From assembly GCA_012960835.1 (NCBI GenBank), contig DUAL01000156.1:1-26072 (forward strand): 26,072 bases of DNA, written 5' to 3'. Positions within the stretch are counted from its first letter, which is position 1. Each line of letters begins with the position of its first letter. The position numbers and the translations under genes were made by a program. The DNA is from Flavobacteriales bacterium. Lineage in GTDB: Bacteria > Bacteroidota > Bacteroidia > Flavobacteriales > BACL11. The notes beneath the pieces were generated by a model. That model saw nothing but the letters and a program-made list of their open reading frames with translations. It made no database searches and was not told where the DNA came from. Of this stretch, positions 1-7,666 are shown piece after piece.

Positions 1-353
1 ATTTAGAGGCGGCCGAAAAAATTGTTTCTGCAACATCAAATACCCAAAATGCTTGTGGAAAATATAGTATTGGTCAATCTGCTTTTATTATCAAAAATGC
101 AAAATATGTGATAACGCACGATACCGGAATGATGCATATTGCTGCCGCTTTCAAAAAGAAAATTTATTCTGTTTGGGGCAATACCATTCCTGCTTTTGGG
201 ATGACTCCTTATTTGGCAGATGCTAGTTCCAAAATAATTGAGGTTGAAAATTTATCGTGCAGACCGTGCACAAAAATCGGGTTCGACAAATGTCCAAAAG
301 GGCACTTTGATTGCATGCAAAAAATAGATGAAAATTTATTTTTGAGTGAATAA
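1..353 (+). CDS. Glycosyltransferase family 9 (heptosyltransferase-like), C-terminal part
   Basis: This is the 3' end of a gene whose start lies off the left edge; the open frame begins at base 3 and gives about 116 residues. The stretch THDTGMMHIAAAF matches the conserved nucleotide-sugar-binding element of GT9 enzymes (usually D-T/S-G-x-x-H-x-A-A). The rest of the C-terminal Rossmann half follows. A cysteine-rich tail (SCRPCTKIGFDKCPKGHFDC) also occurs in GT9 proteins. Family members add heptose or related sugars to the lipopolysaccharide core at the cytoplasmic face of the inner membrane. The acceptor and sugar cannot be read from this fragment. kdsB about 1.5 kb away fits an envelope role. 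The last 18 bases overlap the end of the convergent thioesterase gene. Confidence 0.85.
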   Translation, partial: LEAAEKIVSATSNTQNACGKYSIGQSAFIIKNAKYVITHDTGMMHIAAAFKKKIYSVWGNTIPAFGMTPYLADASSKIIEVENLSCRPCTKIGFDKCPKGHFDCMQKIDENLFLSE

Positions 354-851
354 AGCTTTCAGTTCAGTAGCATCATCTGCTTTTAGTTTCCCAGCCAAAA
401 CCAAAGAGAGTTGTCTTCTTCTTAGCGCCCCATCAAATCGATTTTTTTCCAAATCAGTTTCAGGAGTTACTTCTGCAACTTTAGATGGTTTCCCCATACT
501 ATCCACCGCCACAAAAGTATAAATTGCCTCATTGCATTTTGTCTTTTTCCCTGATAAGGTGTCCTCAATCCACACATCAATAAAAATTTCCATGGATGAA
601 TTAAAAGCGCGAGAAATGTTGGCTTCCAAAGTTACAATGCTCCCTCTTGGAATAGGATGTTCAAACGACACATTATTCACAGATGCCGTAACGCAAGTTC
701 GGTTACAATGCCTGTGAGCAGTAATGGCTGCCGCAATATCCATCCAATGCAATAGGCGTCCTCCCATCAAATTATTCAAATTATTGGTATCGTTAGGCAG
801 CACAATTTCGGTAAGGGTTGCTCTACTTTGTTTGGGTGTTTTCGCTTTCAT
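336..851 (-). CDS. Acyl-CoA thioesterase, hotdog fold (YkhA/YciA-like)
   Basis: Predicted to hydrolyse acyl-CoA thioesters to free acid and CoA in the cytosol. The protein has 171 residues from the ATG at 851. The N-terminal half carries the family signature DTNNLNNLMGGRLLHWMD followed by AAAITAHRH; the Asp after HWM is the expected catalytic acid. The core strands (TASVNNVSFEHPI, FIDVWIEDTLSG, EAIYTFVAVD) fit a single hotdog domain. A charged helical tail of about 45 residues makes it nearer in length to Bacillus YkhA than to the shorter YciA. A longer reading from a TTG at 866 is possible. I prefer the ATG because it forms an ATGA overlap with the stop of the upstream HU/SPOR gene, suggesting translational coupling. 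It is last in the receptor-kdsB-SPOR-thioesterase group. The physiological acyl chain is unknown. Confidence 0.88.
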   Translation of the reverse strand: MKAKTPKQSRATLTEIVLPNDTNNLNNLMGGRLLHWMDIAAAITAHRHCNRTCVTASVNNVSFEHPIPRGSIVTLEANISRAFNSSMEIFIDVWIEDTLSGKKTKCNEAIYTFVAVDSMGKPSKVAEVTPETDLEKNRFDGALRRRQLSLVLAGKLKADDATELKALFTQK

Positions 852-1810
852 TTTGTAAGCAGCCAAGCCGATTTATTTTCTTTTCTAATTTCGGCAAGTG
901 CCAAAAGAGCATCTTCTCTATTTTGGAATGAATTATAAGAAACTCGCATCAAATTTCCCCCCTCTACAATGGACGGCTTATAATTCAAATCACTTAGTTT
1001 GTAAAGCAATCTGTCCGCATTTTGCTTTTCAGCAAAAGCGCCACCAATAATATAATAAGTGTGCTGCTCTTTTATTATTGGAGTAATTGTTTCTTCTTTT
1101 GGTACAACCACTTCCACTTTTTCTTCTACTACTATTTTTACAATTGGGCTTTCTATTTTTGTTTTAGCAGGATTTTCTACTACAATTTCAGTTTTATTAT
1201 TTGCAAAAGGATTCAAATTTGCCATTTGCGAATACACTTTATTGATGTTTCCCTCTTGGGTAATTCCAATTAGCGATAGGCCAATAAGAGGAATAAGAAC
1301 AGCTGCCGCCCTTCTGAGAGTTTTTCCTAAATCTTTTTGCCCGATTGATTTTACAATCACCTCTTTATCTTGGCTGGTAGTGTGTTCCACTTTTTTGGCT
1401 TTATGGTTGGCTTGCATGCCGAAAGATGCCAAATTGTAGTTGTGGTTTTTATCTTGCAAAAACGAAATATTTCCTTCTTTTCCCTTTGTAAAAGTGCCCA
1501 CTTTTTGCAACTTAAAAGCACTTCTTTGTTCTAATTCACTTTGAATTTTTTTAACAAAATCCTCAATTAAGTCGGTAGTTCCAGAAAGTTCAATGCCTTC
1601 CATTCTGGCAATGTGAGTTGCCAATAGCCCGTCATTTTGAGTTAAATTTTTATTGAACAAAAACGCTTTGCTTGGTGGGTAAATAATTCCTGAAACGGGA
1701 TGGATGTAAGCTGATTTTTTGTTACCGACAAAACCGCCAAAGCCAGGAATGATTACACAATCGTGCAGATAAAGTAATTCGGAAATATAGTGTTCTATCG
1801 GTCGGTTCAT
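848..1810 (-). CDS. HU-CCDC81 / SPOR domain membrane protein
   Basis: A 320-residue bitopic inner-membrane protein. Residues about 1-60 and 62-130 resemble the paired HU-like domains found in Bacteroidota SPOR proteins (HU-CCDC81_bac families); residues 18-29, with the core PGFGGFVGN, are typical. A charged linker leads to one membrane helix at about 167-184, preceded by LRR, which by the positive-inside rule puts the N-terminus in the cytoplasm. A Glu/Lys/Val-rich, presumably extended, periplasmic linker (205-248) precedes a SPOR domain (251-320), which in known cases binds denuded peptidoglycan glycan strands at the septum. Domain order therefore suggests a link between a cytoplasmic HU-like module and the division wall. 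This is inference, and DNA binding by this HU type is not assured. kdsB lies 29 bases upstream. Confidence 0.85.
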   Translation of the reverse strand: MNRPIEHYISELLYLHDCVIIPGFGGFVGNKKSAYIHPVSGIIYPPSKAFLFNKNLTQNDGLLATHIARMEGIELSGTTDLIEDFVKKIQSELEQRSAFKLQKVGTFTKGKEGNISFLQDKNHNYNLASFGMQANHKAKKVEHTTSQDKEVIVKSIGQKDLGKTLRRAAAVLIPLIGLSLIGITQEGNINKVYSQMANLNPFANNKTEIVVENPAKTKIESPIVKIVVEEKVEVVVPKEETITPIIKEQHTYYIIGGAFAEKQNADRLLYKLSDLNYKPSIVEGGNLMRVSYNSFQNREDALLALAEIRKENKSAWLLTK

Positions 1811-1839
1811 TCTAAATGCTAAATTACTTAAAAAAATAA

Positions 1840-2568
1840 TTAAAATTTCAAATTCTCAATATCTTTTGGAACATCCACCGACCTACTTTCCAATGTCGTT
1901 ATTCCTACTTTTATTTTGTAGGTATTTTCAAGCCACCTTAATTGTTCCAATCGTTCCGTTTTTTCTCTTTCGGTCTGCTCCAATTCGCAAATTTCTCGCA
2001 ATACTTTTGTGCGATAGCCGTAAATGCCAATGTGTTTATAAAAGTTATTGTGAACAAACCATTTCTCGGCATCAAAACTTTTGGGCTCAGGGATTGGGAA
2101 TCGACTAAAATTTAAGGCAAAATTATTTTCATCAAAAACTACTTTTACTGTGTTTTCATTCAAAAGTTCATTTGCTGTTTTTATTTGTTTTGCAAGAGTA
2201 GCAATGGTGGTATCCTCATCTGAAAAAAGAGTAGTTAACTGGCTTATTTGCTCAGGATTAATACAGGGTTCATCCCCTTGAATATTAATAACAACATCAA
2301 ATTTTTCTTCCAAATTTTGAGCAAGTTCATTGCATCTTTCTGTGCCAGAATTGTGCTCGGTAGTCATTTTTACTTGCCCTCCAAATTCCATCACACTTTC
2401 AAAAATTCTATCATCATCAGTGGCTACAAATACAGATGAAAGTAATTCACATTTTTTGGCTTGCTCATACACTCTTTGTATCATGCATTTTCCGCCAATA
2501 TCTGCAAGGGGTTTGCCTGGGAAACGGCTAGAATTGTAGCGGGCAGGAATAATGCCTAAAACTTTCAT
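1840..2568 (-). CDS. kdsB: 3-deoxy-manno-octulosonate cytidylyltransferase (CMP-KDO synthetase)
   Basis: Activates KDO with CTP to give CMP-KDO and pyrophosphate, the sugar donor for the inner core of lipopolysaccharide; cytosolic. The 242 residues match the usual family length of about 240-250. The N-terminal nucleotide-binding loop IIPARYNSSRFPGKPLADI is the family signature. VFVATDDDRI, the TEHNSGTERCNE motif and the metal-binding INIQGDEPCINPEQI all follow in the expected order, with the conserved FSRFPIPEP and the FYKHIGIYGYR element in the C-terminal half. The gene starts 3 bases after the TonB-dependent receptor stop, so the two are almost certainly cotranscribed. All expected motifs are intact. 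Confidence 0.97.
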   Translation of the reverse strand: MKVLGIIPARYNSSRFPGKPLADIGGKCMIQRVYEQAKKCELLSSVFVATDDDRIFESVMEFGGQVKMTTEHNSGTERCNELAQNLEEKFDVVINIQGDEPCINPEQISQLTTLFSDEDTTIATLAKQIKTANELLNENTVKVVFDENNFALNFSRFPIPEPKSFDAEKWFVHNNFYKHIGIYGYRTKVLREICELEQTEREKTERLEQLRWLENTYKIKVGITTLESRSVDVPKDIENLKF

Positions 2569-2571
2569 TTA

Positions 2572-4986
2572 TTATATTTTCATGCTCAGTTGCATAGCAA
2601 ATGTTCTTTGCGGCATCATATTTGCTGGACGAGACATATATTCTCTGTTTAACAGATTGTTTATGATAAGTCCTAATCGAATGTTTTTATTAATTTGATA
2701 ACCAGTTCTAATATCAATAATAAAATCACCACCTTTAAATTTTTCTCTTGCATCATTAATTCCAGGGATATAATTTTCATTAATAAAATCTTCCGTAAAA
2801 ATATTATCAATATTTTGCATAAAATCATTATATCTTAGGCTTACTCCTAAGGACATTTTTTTATACACTATTTCTGCATCAAGTTTAGCAATATGTTTAT
2901 ATCTATATTTTAACATTGTAGTATCTGAGCTACTAAACCTATATGTTAATGGAGTGCCGAAGTAATCTGTAGCGTATATTTTATCCAAATCAAGTGAAAT
3001 AGGATTCATATACGTGTAGCCTGCAAGAATATTAATTGTAAGATCTTTAATGATTTTCCCCTGTCCAGTTAGGCTAAGCTCAATCCCGCTAATTTGTGTT
3101 TTTCCAACATTAACAGATTTAAATCCAAATGGCCCCATTTCTGGCTCGTCTCCAGTTTCTGGAATATTATCAGGTCCATATCCATTTCCCCATTGGCCAA
3201 AAGTAAACTCCATCATGTCATCATATTGCATTAAAAATCCAGCAACATCCAAATAACCCATCCAATTCCCTAACCTTACTCCCTGTTTAATTCCTATTTC
3301 TGCACTCCACCCGCTTTCGGGTTTAAGATCAGGATTTGGATATATTTCAAGCCCAGATTGATTGGTGACAATAAATAATTCAGCCATTGAAGGGAAACGA
3401 TAACCTTGACCCCATGAAGATCGAATATAAGTATATTCTGCTACTTGATAATTTAACCCTGTTCTGAAAACGGGTTTTCCTGAAGCAATATGATTAATTG
3501 TATCGCCATCCACTACATGATTTTTTTCAGAATCAATGCTAAAGTATTCATATCTAGCTCCTAATGAGATGTTTAATTTATTCCATTTTTTGTCTAATTG
3601 AGTATATAAAGAGTGGTTTTTTCTTGAATTATTTCCTTGGAACAGGTCAGAACGGGCATAAACAATTTCATTAGTTATTCCACTTGTAATTCGTAAGTTG
3701 TACTTGTCTATATTCTTTTGCCATTGATAATCGGTATAATAAATTTCTGATTCGTTATCTTGTCCGTCATCTTTCCCTTTAGTACTATTATCGTTTATTA
3801 CTTTTAGATAGCGTGTTCGTAAAGAGTGTCTGCTATTTCCGTGCATATATGTTATGAAAGGATCAATATTGTATGTATCTCCACTAGTAGTTGTGACTTC
3901 ATCACCAAGAGGAGTATAGGCTTCTTGCAAACTTTTCCAGATCATTACAGAGCCAGTACTTTGGAATAAAAAATTACCATTAATACCATAGCTGAGACCA
4001 TTTATTTTTCTGTCTTTATATTTTAATCCAAAATTGAATCTTTTCCTATCAGTAATCTCTCCTTTTCTGTAGCCGTCATCTTTAAAAATATTTCCGCCTA
4101 ATGACAAATCTAGATTCTTTAATTTCATGGCATGAAAAAAATCAATACCCTTAAACGCCCTTCTTTTATCTCCATTCCAATTTAACTCCTCTCTTTTAGG
4201 CTTATCAATCAAGCCAAAATGCATATTTACCTTTGTGTACCCAGGGAAAACTCTAGAGACTAAAGAAGTTGTGTTCTTATCAATGTCTTTTTGAGTAGGG
4301 AAAGCAGTTCGAATATTGATTACCCCATTTAGGGCAGACGAACCATAAAGTACTGATGAGGCTCCTTTTATTATCTCTACTTGATTGATATTTTCAGTAG
4401 CAATCAATTTCCATTGTACTTGCCCAGCATCCCCCGAAATAAGTGGCATGTCATCCACCATTACTAATACTCTAGATCCAGCACCATAACTCCAACCACT
4501 ACCTCCTCTAATGTTGGCTTGTCCGTCAGTTATGTTTACTCCAGGAACCTGATCTAATGCAGTTTGTATATCGGTTGTATTTTTATTCTCGATAAGGGAA
4601 GGCTTTAGCACTTCCATAGATACGGTAATTTCTTCTAAGTTTTGCTCAAATTTCCCAGCAGAAACCACCACTGTGCTTAGTTGTTCGTTTGCTGTTTTTA
4701 GCTTTATATCAATTATTTTCTGCTGCCCATTTTTTAAAGTAATGTCTTTTACAATATCTTTATAGCCAATGTAGCGATAAGTAATTTGATGATTTCCCGC
4801 TTCCAATTTTAGAATGTATTTGCCAAAAATATCAGTAGCGGTTCCTTTCCCATCTTTTGTAATGATGTTTACTCCTATTAGTTTTTCCTTTGTCTCTTGA
4901 TCTATAATTACACCGGAAATTGTTTGCGCATGACTTACTATAAACACAAAAAATGTTAGCAATAATAAAGTGTAGAATTTTCTCAT
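2572..4986 (-). CDS. TonB-dependent outer-membrane receptor with carboxypeptidase-regulatory-like domain
   Basis: An 804-residue receptor for energy-dependent uptake across the outer membrane. The start is set at the ATG at 4986, which begins a good signal peptide (MRKFYTLLLLTFFVFIVSHA, cleavage before Q21). Extension to 5061 would add an implausible 25 residues and run into dprA. Mature domains in order: a CarboxypepD_reg-like beta-sandwich (about 22-105), the plug (about 110-225, with the core VPGVNITDGQANIRGGSG and KGASSVLYGSSALNGVINIR), then a 22-strand-type barrel to the end. YIRSSWGQGYRFPSMAELF and NPDLKPESGWSAEIGIKQG are typical barrel motifs of siderophore and cobalamin type receptors. 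No SusD partner is adjacent and the protein is shorter than SusC, so it is not a SusC-type glycan importer. The chain ends in Ile rather than the usual aromatic residue. The ligand is unknown. Confidence 0.9.
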   Translation of the reverse strand: MRKFYTLLLLTFFVFIVSHAQTISGVIIDQETKEKLIGVNIITKDGKGTATDIFGKYILKLEAGNHQITYRYIGYKDIVKDITLKNGQQKIIDIKLKTANEQLSTVVVSAGKFEQNLEEITVSMEVLKPSLIENKNTTDIQTALDQVPGVNITDGQANIRGGSGWSYGAGSRVLVMVDDMPLISGDAGQVQWKLIATENINQVEIIKGASSVLYGSSALNGVINIRTAFPTQKDIDKNTTSLVSRVFPGYTKVNMHFGLIDKPKREELNWNGDKRRAFKGIDFFHAMKLKNLDLSLGGNIFKDDGYRKGEITDRKRFNFGLKYKDRKINGLSYGINGNFLFQSTGSVMIWKSLQEAYTPLGDEVTTTSGDTYNIDPFITYMHGNSRHSLRTRYLKVINDNSTKGKDDGQDNESEIYYTDYQWQKNIDKYNLRITSGITNEIVYARSDLFQGNNSRKNHSLYTQLDKKWNKLNISLGARYEYFSIDSEKNHVVDGDTINHIASGKPVFRTGLNYQVAEYTYIRSSWGQGYRFPSMAELFIVTNQSGLEIYPNPDLKPESGWSAEIGIKQGVRLGNWMGYLDVAGFLMQYDDMMEFTFGQWGNGYGPDNIPETGDEPEMGPFGFKSVNVGKTQISGIELSLTGQGKIIKDLTINILAGYTYMNPISLDLDKIYATDYFGTPLTYRFSSSDTTMLKYRYKHIAKLDAEIVYKKMSLGVSLRYNDFMQNIDNIFTEDFINENYIPGINDAREKFKGGDFIIDIRTGYQINKNIRLGLIINNLLNREYMSRPANMMPQRTFAMQLSMKI

Positions 4987-5037
4987 ATATTTACAAAAAA
5001 AGTTTCTGCAAGATAAAAAAAAAGATAAAAGGTTATA

Positions 5038-6135
5038 ATGAGTGAAGAAAAAAGATGTCAAATAGCAGTGTCCTTAATTCCTGGCGTAGGAGATGTGATA
5101 GGTAAAAAATTGATAGCTTATTGTGGTAGTGCGGAAGCGGTATTTGATGAAGGGGTAAAAGCACTTAATAAAATACCAGGAATAGGAAGTAAGCTGTCAA
5201 AAATAATTAAAGAATCTGATACTTTGGATAGGGCAGAGCAGGAGTTGGCGTTTATGGAAAAGCAAGGGGTGAAGATGGTGTTTTATGCCGATAAAAATTA
5301 TCCTTATCGCTTGAAACAATGTGATGATGGACCACTTATACTATATTATAAGGGTGAGAATAATTTTAATGCTGATAAAATTATCAGCATAGTTGGTACA
5401 AGAACAGCCAGCACAGAAGGGAAGATTTTTTGTGATAAAATGGTAAAGCAATTGGCACAGTTCAATACCATTATTGTAAGCGGCTTGGCTTACGGTATTG
5501 ATATTTGCGCCCACAAAGCAGCACTAAAATATGGATTGCCAACTTGGGCAGTTTTTGCCCATGGTCATGATAGAATTTATCCTAATTCACACACTAATGT
5601 TGCTAATGAAATCCTTAATAGCGGAGCATTGCTTTCCGACTATATAAGTAAAACAGAGCCAGAAAGGCAAAATTTCCCTTCTCGCAACAGAATTATTGCT
5701 GGCCTTTCGGATGCTACTATTGTAATTGAAAGCGCCAACAAAGGCGGTTCATTAATCACTGCAAATATTGCTAATTCTTATAACAGAGAAGTATTCGCCA
5801 TGCCTGGGAAACCCAAAGATGAGAAATCGGCAGGTTGTAATTATTTAATTAAAACCCAAAGAGCAGTTTTGCTTGAAAGTATAGATGATATTATTCGCGA
5901 GCTTAATTGGGATGCAAAAACCAAACAAAAGAATGTTCGTCAAAAGTTATTAATCGAATTATCAAATGATGAAAGGCAATTACTAAATATTTTATCGGAT
6001 GAAGGGGTGCATATTGATAGTATTGTTAGTACTATTGCTTGGTCTTCATCAAAAGTAGCTCAAATGTTACTTCAATTAGAGTTTAAAGGAGTAATTATCG
6101 TTTTGCCCGGAAAGATGTATAAAAGGGTGGAATAA
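5038..6135 (+). CDS. dprA: DNA-processing protein DprA (Smf)
   Basis: Binds incoming single-stranded DNA in natural transformation and loads RecA onto it. It is also kept in many species not known to be competent. The protein has 365 residues. Residues about 5-60 form a helix-hairpin-helix region (IPGVGDVIGKKL and IPGIGSKLSKII). Residues about 75-290 are the extended Rossmann domain with IVGTRTAS (118-125), VSGLAYGIDICAHKAA (147-162) and SRNRIIAGLSDATIVIE (215-231). KGGSLITA (235-242) and MPGKP (255-259) complete the conserved core. About 300-365 is a small winged-helix domain. Length and all motifs are normal. The ATG at 5038 matches the usual N-terminus. Only 51 bases separate it from the divergent receptor gene, so both promoters must share that short A-rich spacer or lie partly in coding DNA. 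Confidence 0.96.
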   Translation: MSEEKRCQIAVSLIPGVGDVIGKKLIAYCGSAEAVFDEGVKALNKIPGIGSKLSKIIKESDTLDRAEQELAFMEKQGVKMVFYADKNYPYRLKQCDDGPLILYYKGENNFNADKIISIVGTRTASTEGKIFCDKMVKQLAQFNTIIVSGLAYGIDICAHKAALKYGLPTWAVFAHGHDRIYPNSHTNVANEILNSGALLSDYISKTEPERQNFPSRNRIIAGLSDATIVIESANKGGSLITANIANSYNREVFAMPGKPKDEKSAGCNYLIKTQRAVLLESIDDIIRELNWDAKTKQKNVRQKLLIELSNDERQLLNILSDEGVHIDSIVSTIAWSSSKVAQMLLQLEFKGVIIVLPGKMYKRVE

Positions 6136-6184
6136 GCAGCATCTTATTTTTATTAAAAAAAACATCTACTTTATAAAAACTATT

Positions 6185-6192
6185 TACTTTTG
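6185..6192 (+). promoter_or_regulatory. Bacteroidota -7 box upstream of gdhA
   Basis: TACTTTTG fits the Bacteroidota consensus TAnnTTTG exactly and lies 42 bases before the gdhA ATG. No convincing TTG-type -33 element is seen at the usual distance, so the promoter may rely mainly on the -7 box. Confidence 0.6.
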
Positions 6193-6234
6193 CCGAAAAG
6201 TTAGTAAACCAAAACTTTAATAAAAAAAGAAAAA

Positions 6235-7569
6235 ATGGAACAAAAAATCCATGATTTTATAAAGGAAGTAGCCGCAAAAAATGTTGGCGAAACGGAATTC
6301 TTACAAGCAGTTGAAGAAGTAGCAGAAGTTATTATTCCTTTTATGGAAGCCAATCCAAAGTACAATAACAAAATGTTGTTGGAAAGAATGGTGGAGCCAG
6401 AAAGGGCTATTACATTCAGGGTTTCTTGGCTGGATGATAAAGGCAATATTCAAGTAAACAGAGGATATAGAATTCAATTCAATTCTGCAATTGGCCCTTA
6501 TAAAGGGGGTTTACGATTTCATCCTTCTGTAAACTTATCTATCTTGAAGTTTTTAGGATTTGAGCAAGTGTTCAAAAACTCTTTAACGACATTGCCAATG
6601 GGTGGTGGTAAGGGTGGTTCGGATTTTAACCCTAAAGGAAAATCAGACAATGAAGTAATGAAATTCTGCCAATCTTTTATGACTGAATTAGCTCGTCATA
6701 TTGGGCCAAATACGGATGTTCCTGCTGGGGATATTGGTGTTGGTGGTAGAGAAATCGGCTTTATGTTCGGACAGTACAAAAGAATTAAAAATGAATTTAC
6801 AGGTGTACTTACTGGTAAAGGAATGTCTTGGGGAGGCTCTTTAATTCGCCCAGAAGCGACAGGATATGGAAATGTATATTTTGCACAAAACATGTTGGCT
6901 GTAAAAGGAGATTCATTTAAGGGAAAAACGGTTGCAATTTCAGGAGCTGGAAATGTAGCACAATATGCTTGTGAAAAAGCAACTGAATTAGGAGCTAAAG
7001 TGGTTACACTTTCTGATTCGTCAGGATATATTTATGATGCAAAGGGAATTGATGCAGAGAAATTAGCATTTGTGATGGAACTTAAAAATGTAAAAAGAGG
7101 AAGAATAAAAGAATATGCAGATCAATTTGGATGTGAATTCCATGAAGGAAGACCATGGTCAGTAAACTGTGATATCGCTTTACCTTGCGCAACACAAAAT
7201 GAATTGAATGAGGAGGAGGCAAAAACATTGGTAGCTAACGGTTGTATGTGTGTTTCTGAGGGAGCAAACATGCCTTCTACTCCTGAAGCAATTGCGGTAT
7301 TCCAAGCAGCAAAAATATTATTTGCTCCTGGTAAAGCATCCAATGCTGGTGGGGTTGCAACTTCAGGGTTGGAGATGTCTCAGAATCAATTGAGAATGAA
7401 CTGGACTAGAGAAGAAGTGGATTCAAAACTGAAGCACATTATGAAAGCTATTCATACTTCTTGCATCAAATATGGAACGGATGGTGATTATGTTGATTAT
7501 GTGAAGGGCGCTAATATTGCAGGATTTGTAAAAGTGGCGGATGCCATGTTGGATCAAGGATTGGTTTAA
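6235..7569 (+). CDS. gdhA: Glutamate dehydrogenase, NADP-type
   Basis: Reversibly aminates 2-oxoglutarate to L-glutamate with a nicotinamide cofactor; cytosolic hexamer, the low-affinity route of ammonia assimilation. The 444 residues equal the usual length of hexameric small-subunit GDH (about 445-450). The substrate region includes GPYKGGLRFHPSVN (87-100). PMGGGKGGSDF carries the catalytic Lys126, and DVPAGDIGVGGRE includes Asp166. The Rossmann motif SGAGNVAQYA (about 236-245) is followed by LSDSSG at the end of the second strand. A Ser pair where NAD enzymes carry an acidic residue resembles the NADP-dependent E. coli enzyme. NADP preference is inference. The gene has its own -7 box and is closed by a strong hairpin terminator at 7607, so it appears monocistronic. 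Confidence 0.96.
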   Translation: MEQKIHDFIKEVAAKNVGETEFLQAVEEVAEVIIPFMEANPKYNNKMLLERMVEPERAITFRVSWLDDKGNIQVNRGYRIQFNSAIGPYKGGLRFHPSVNLSILKFLGFEQVFKNSLTTLPMGGGKGGSDFNPKGKSDNEVMKFCQSFMTELARHIGPNTDVPAGDIGVGGREIGFMFGQYKRIKNEFTGVLTGKGMSWGGSLIRPEATGYGNVYFAQNMLAVKGDSFKGKTVAISGAGNVAQYACEKATELGAKVVTLSDSSGYIYDAKGIDAEKLAFVMELKNVKRGRIKEYADQFGCEFHEGRPWSVNCDIALPCATQNELNEEEAKTLVANGCMCVSEGANMPSTPEAIAVFQAAKILFAPGKASNAGGVATSGLEMSQNQLRMNWTREEVDSKLKHIMKAIHTSCIKYGTDGDYVDYVKGANIAGFVKVADAMLDQGLV

Positions 7570-7606
7570 AAACAGATATTAGATTTTAGTATTGAGATAT
7601 TAGATT

Positions 7607-7631
7607 AAGGAGGCTTTTGCCTCCTTTTTTT
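7607..7631 (+). terminator. Rho-independent terminator of gdhA
   Basis: AAGGAGGC pairs with GCCTCCTT around a TTTT loop, followed by a run of T. It lies about 37 bases after the gdhA stop. Its loop and right arm also contain the probable -33 element of the kbl promoter. Confidence 0.85.
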
Positions 7632-7646
7632 ATTTGTGTACTTTTG
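7616..7646 (+). promoter_or_regulatory. kbl promoter (-33 TTTG and -7 TACTTTTG)
   Basis: TACTTTTG at 7639-7646 matches TAnnTTTG. A TTTG at 7616-7619 lies 19 bases upstream of it, the usual Bacteroidota spacing. The -7 box ends 20 bases before the kbl ATG, giving a short leader. The -33 element sits inside the gdhA terminator hairpin. Confidence 0.65.
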
Positions 7647-7666
7647 CCCTCCCAAAAAATAAAATT

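Noticed and set aside
852..866. TTG start for the thioesterase giving 176 residues
   Set aside because: The ATG at 851 gives an ATGA overlap with the upstream stop, and the signature region begins later.
5000..5060. Divergent promoters for the receptor and dprA
   Set aside because: TATC-like boxes on the minus strand (near 5015 and 5027) depart from TAnnTTTG or have wrong spacing to a TTTG, so I could not place a promoter.
4987..5061. A 25-residue N-terminal extension of the TonB-dependent receptor
   Set aside because: The ATG at 4986 begins a proper signal peptide. The longer form would bury it and overlap the dprA start.
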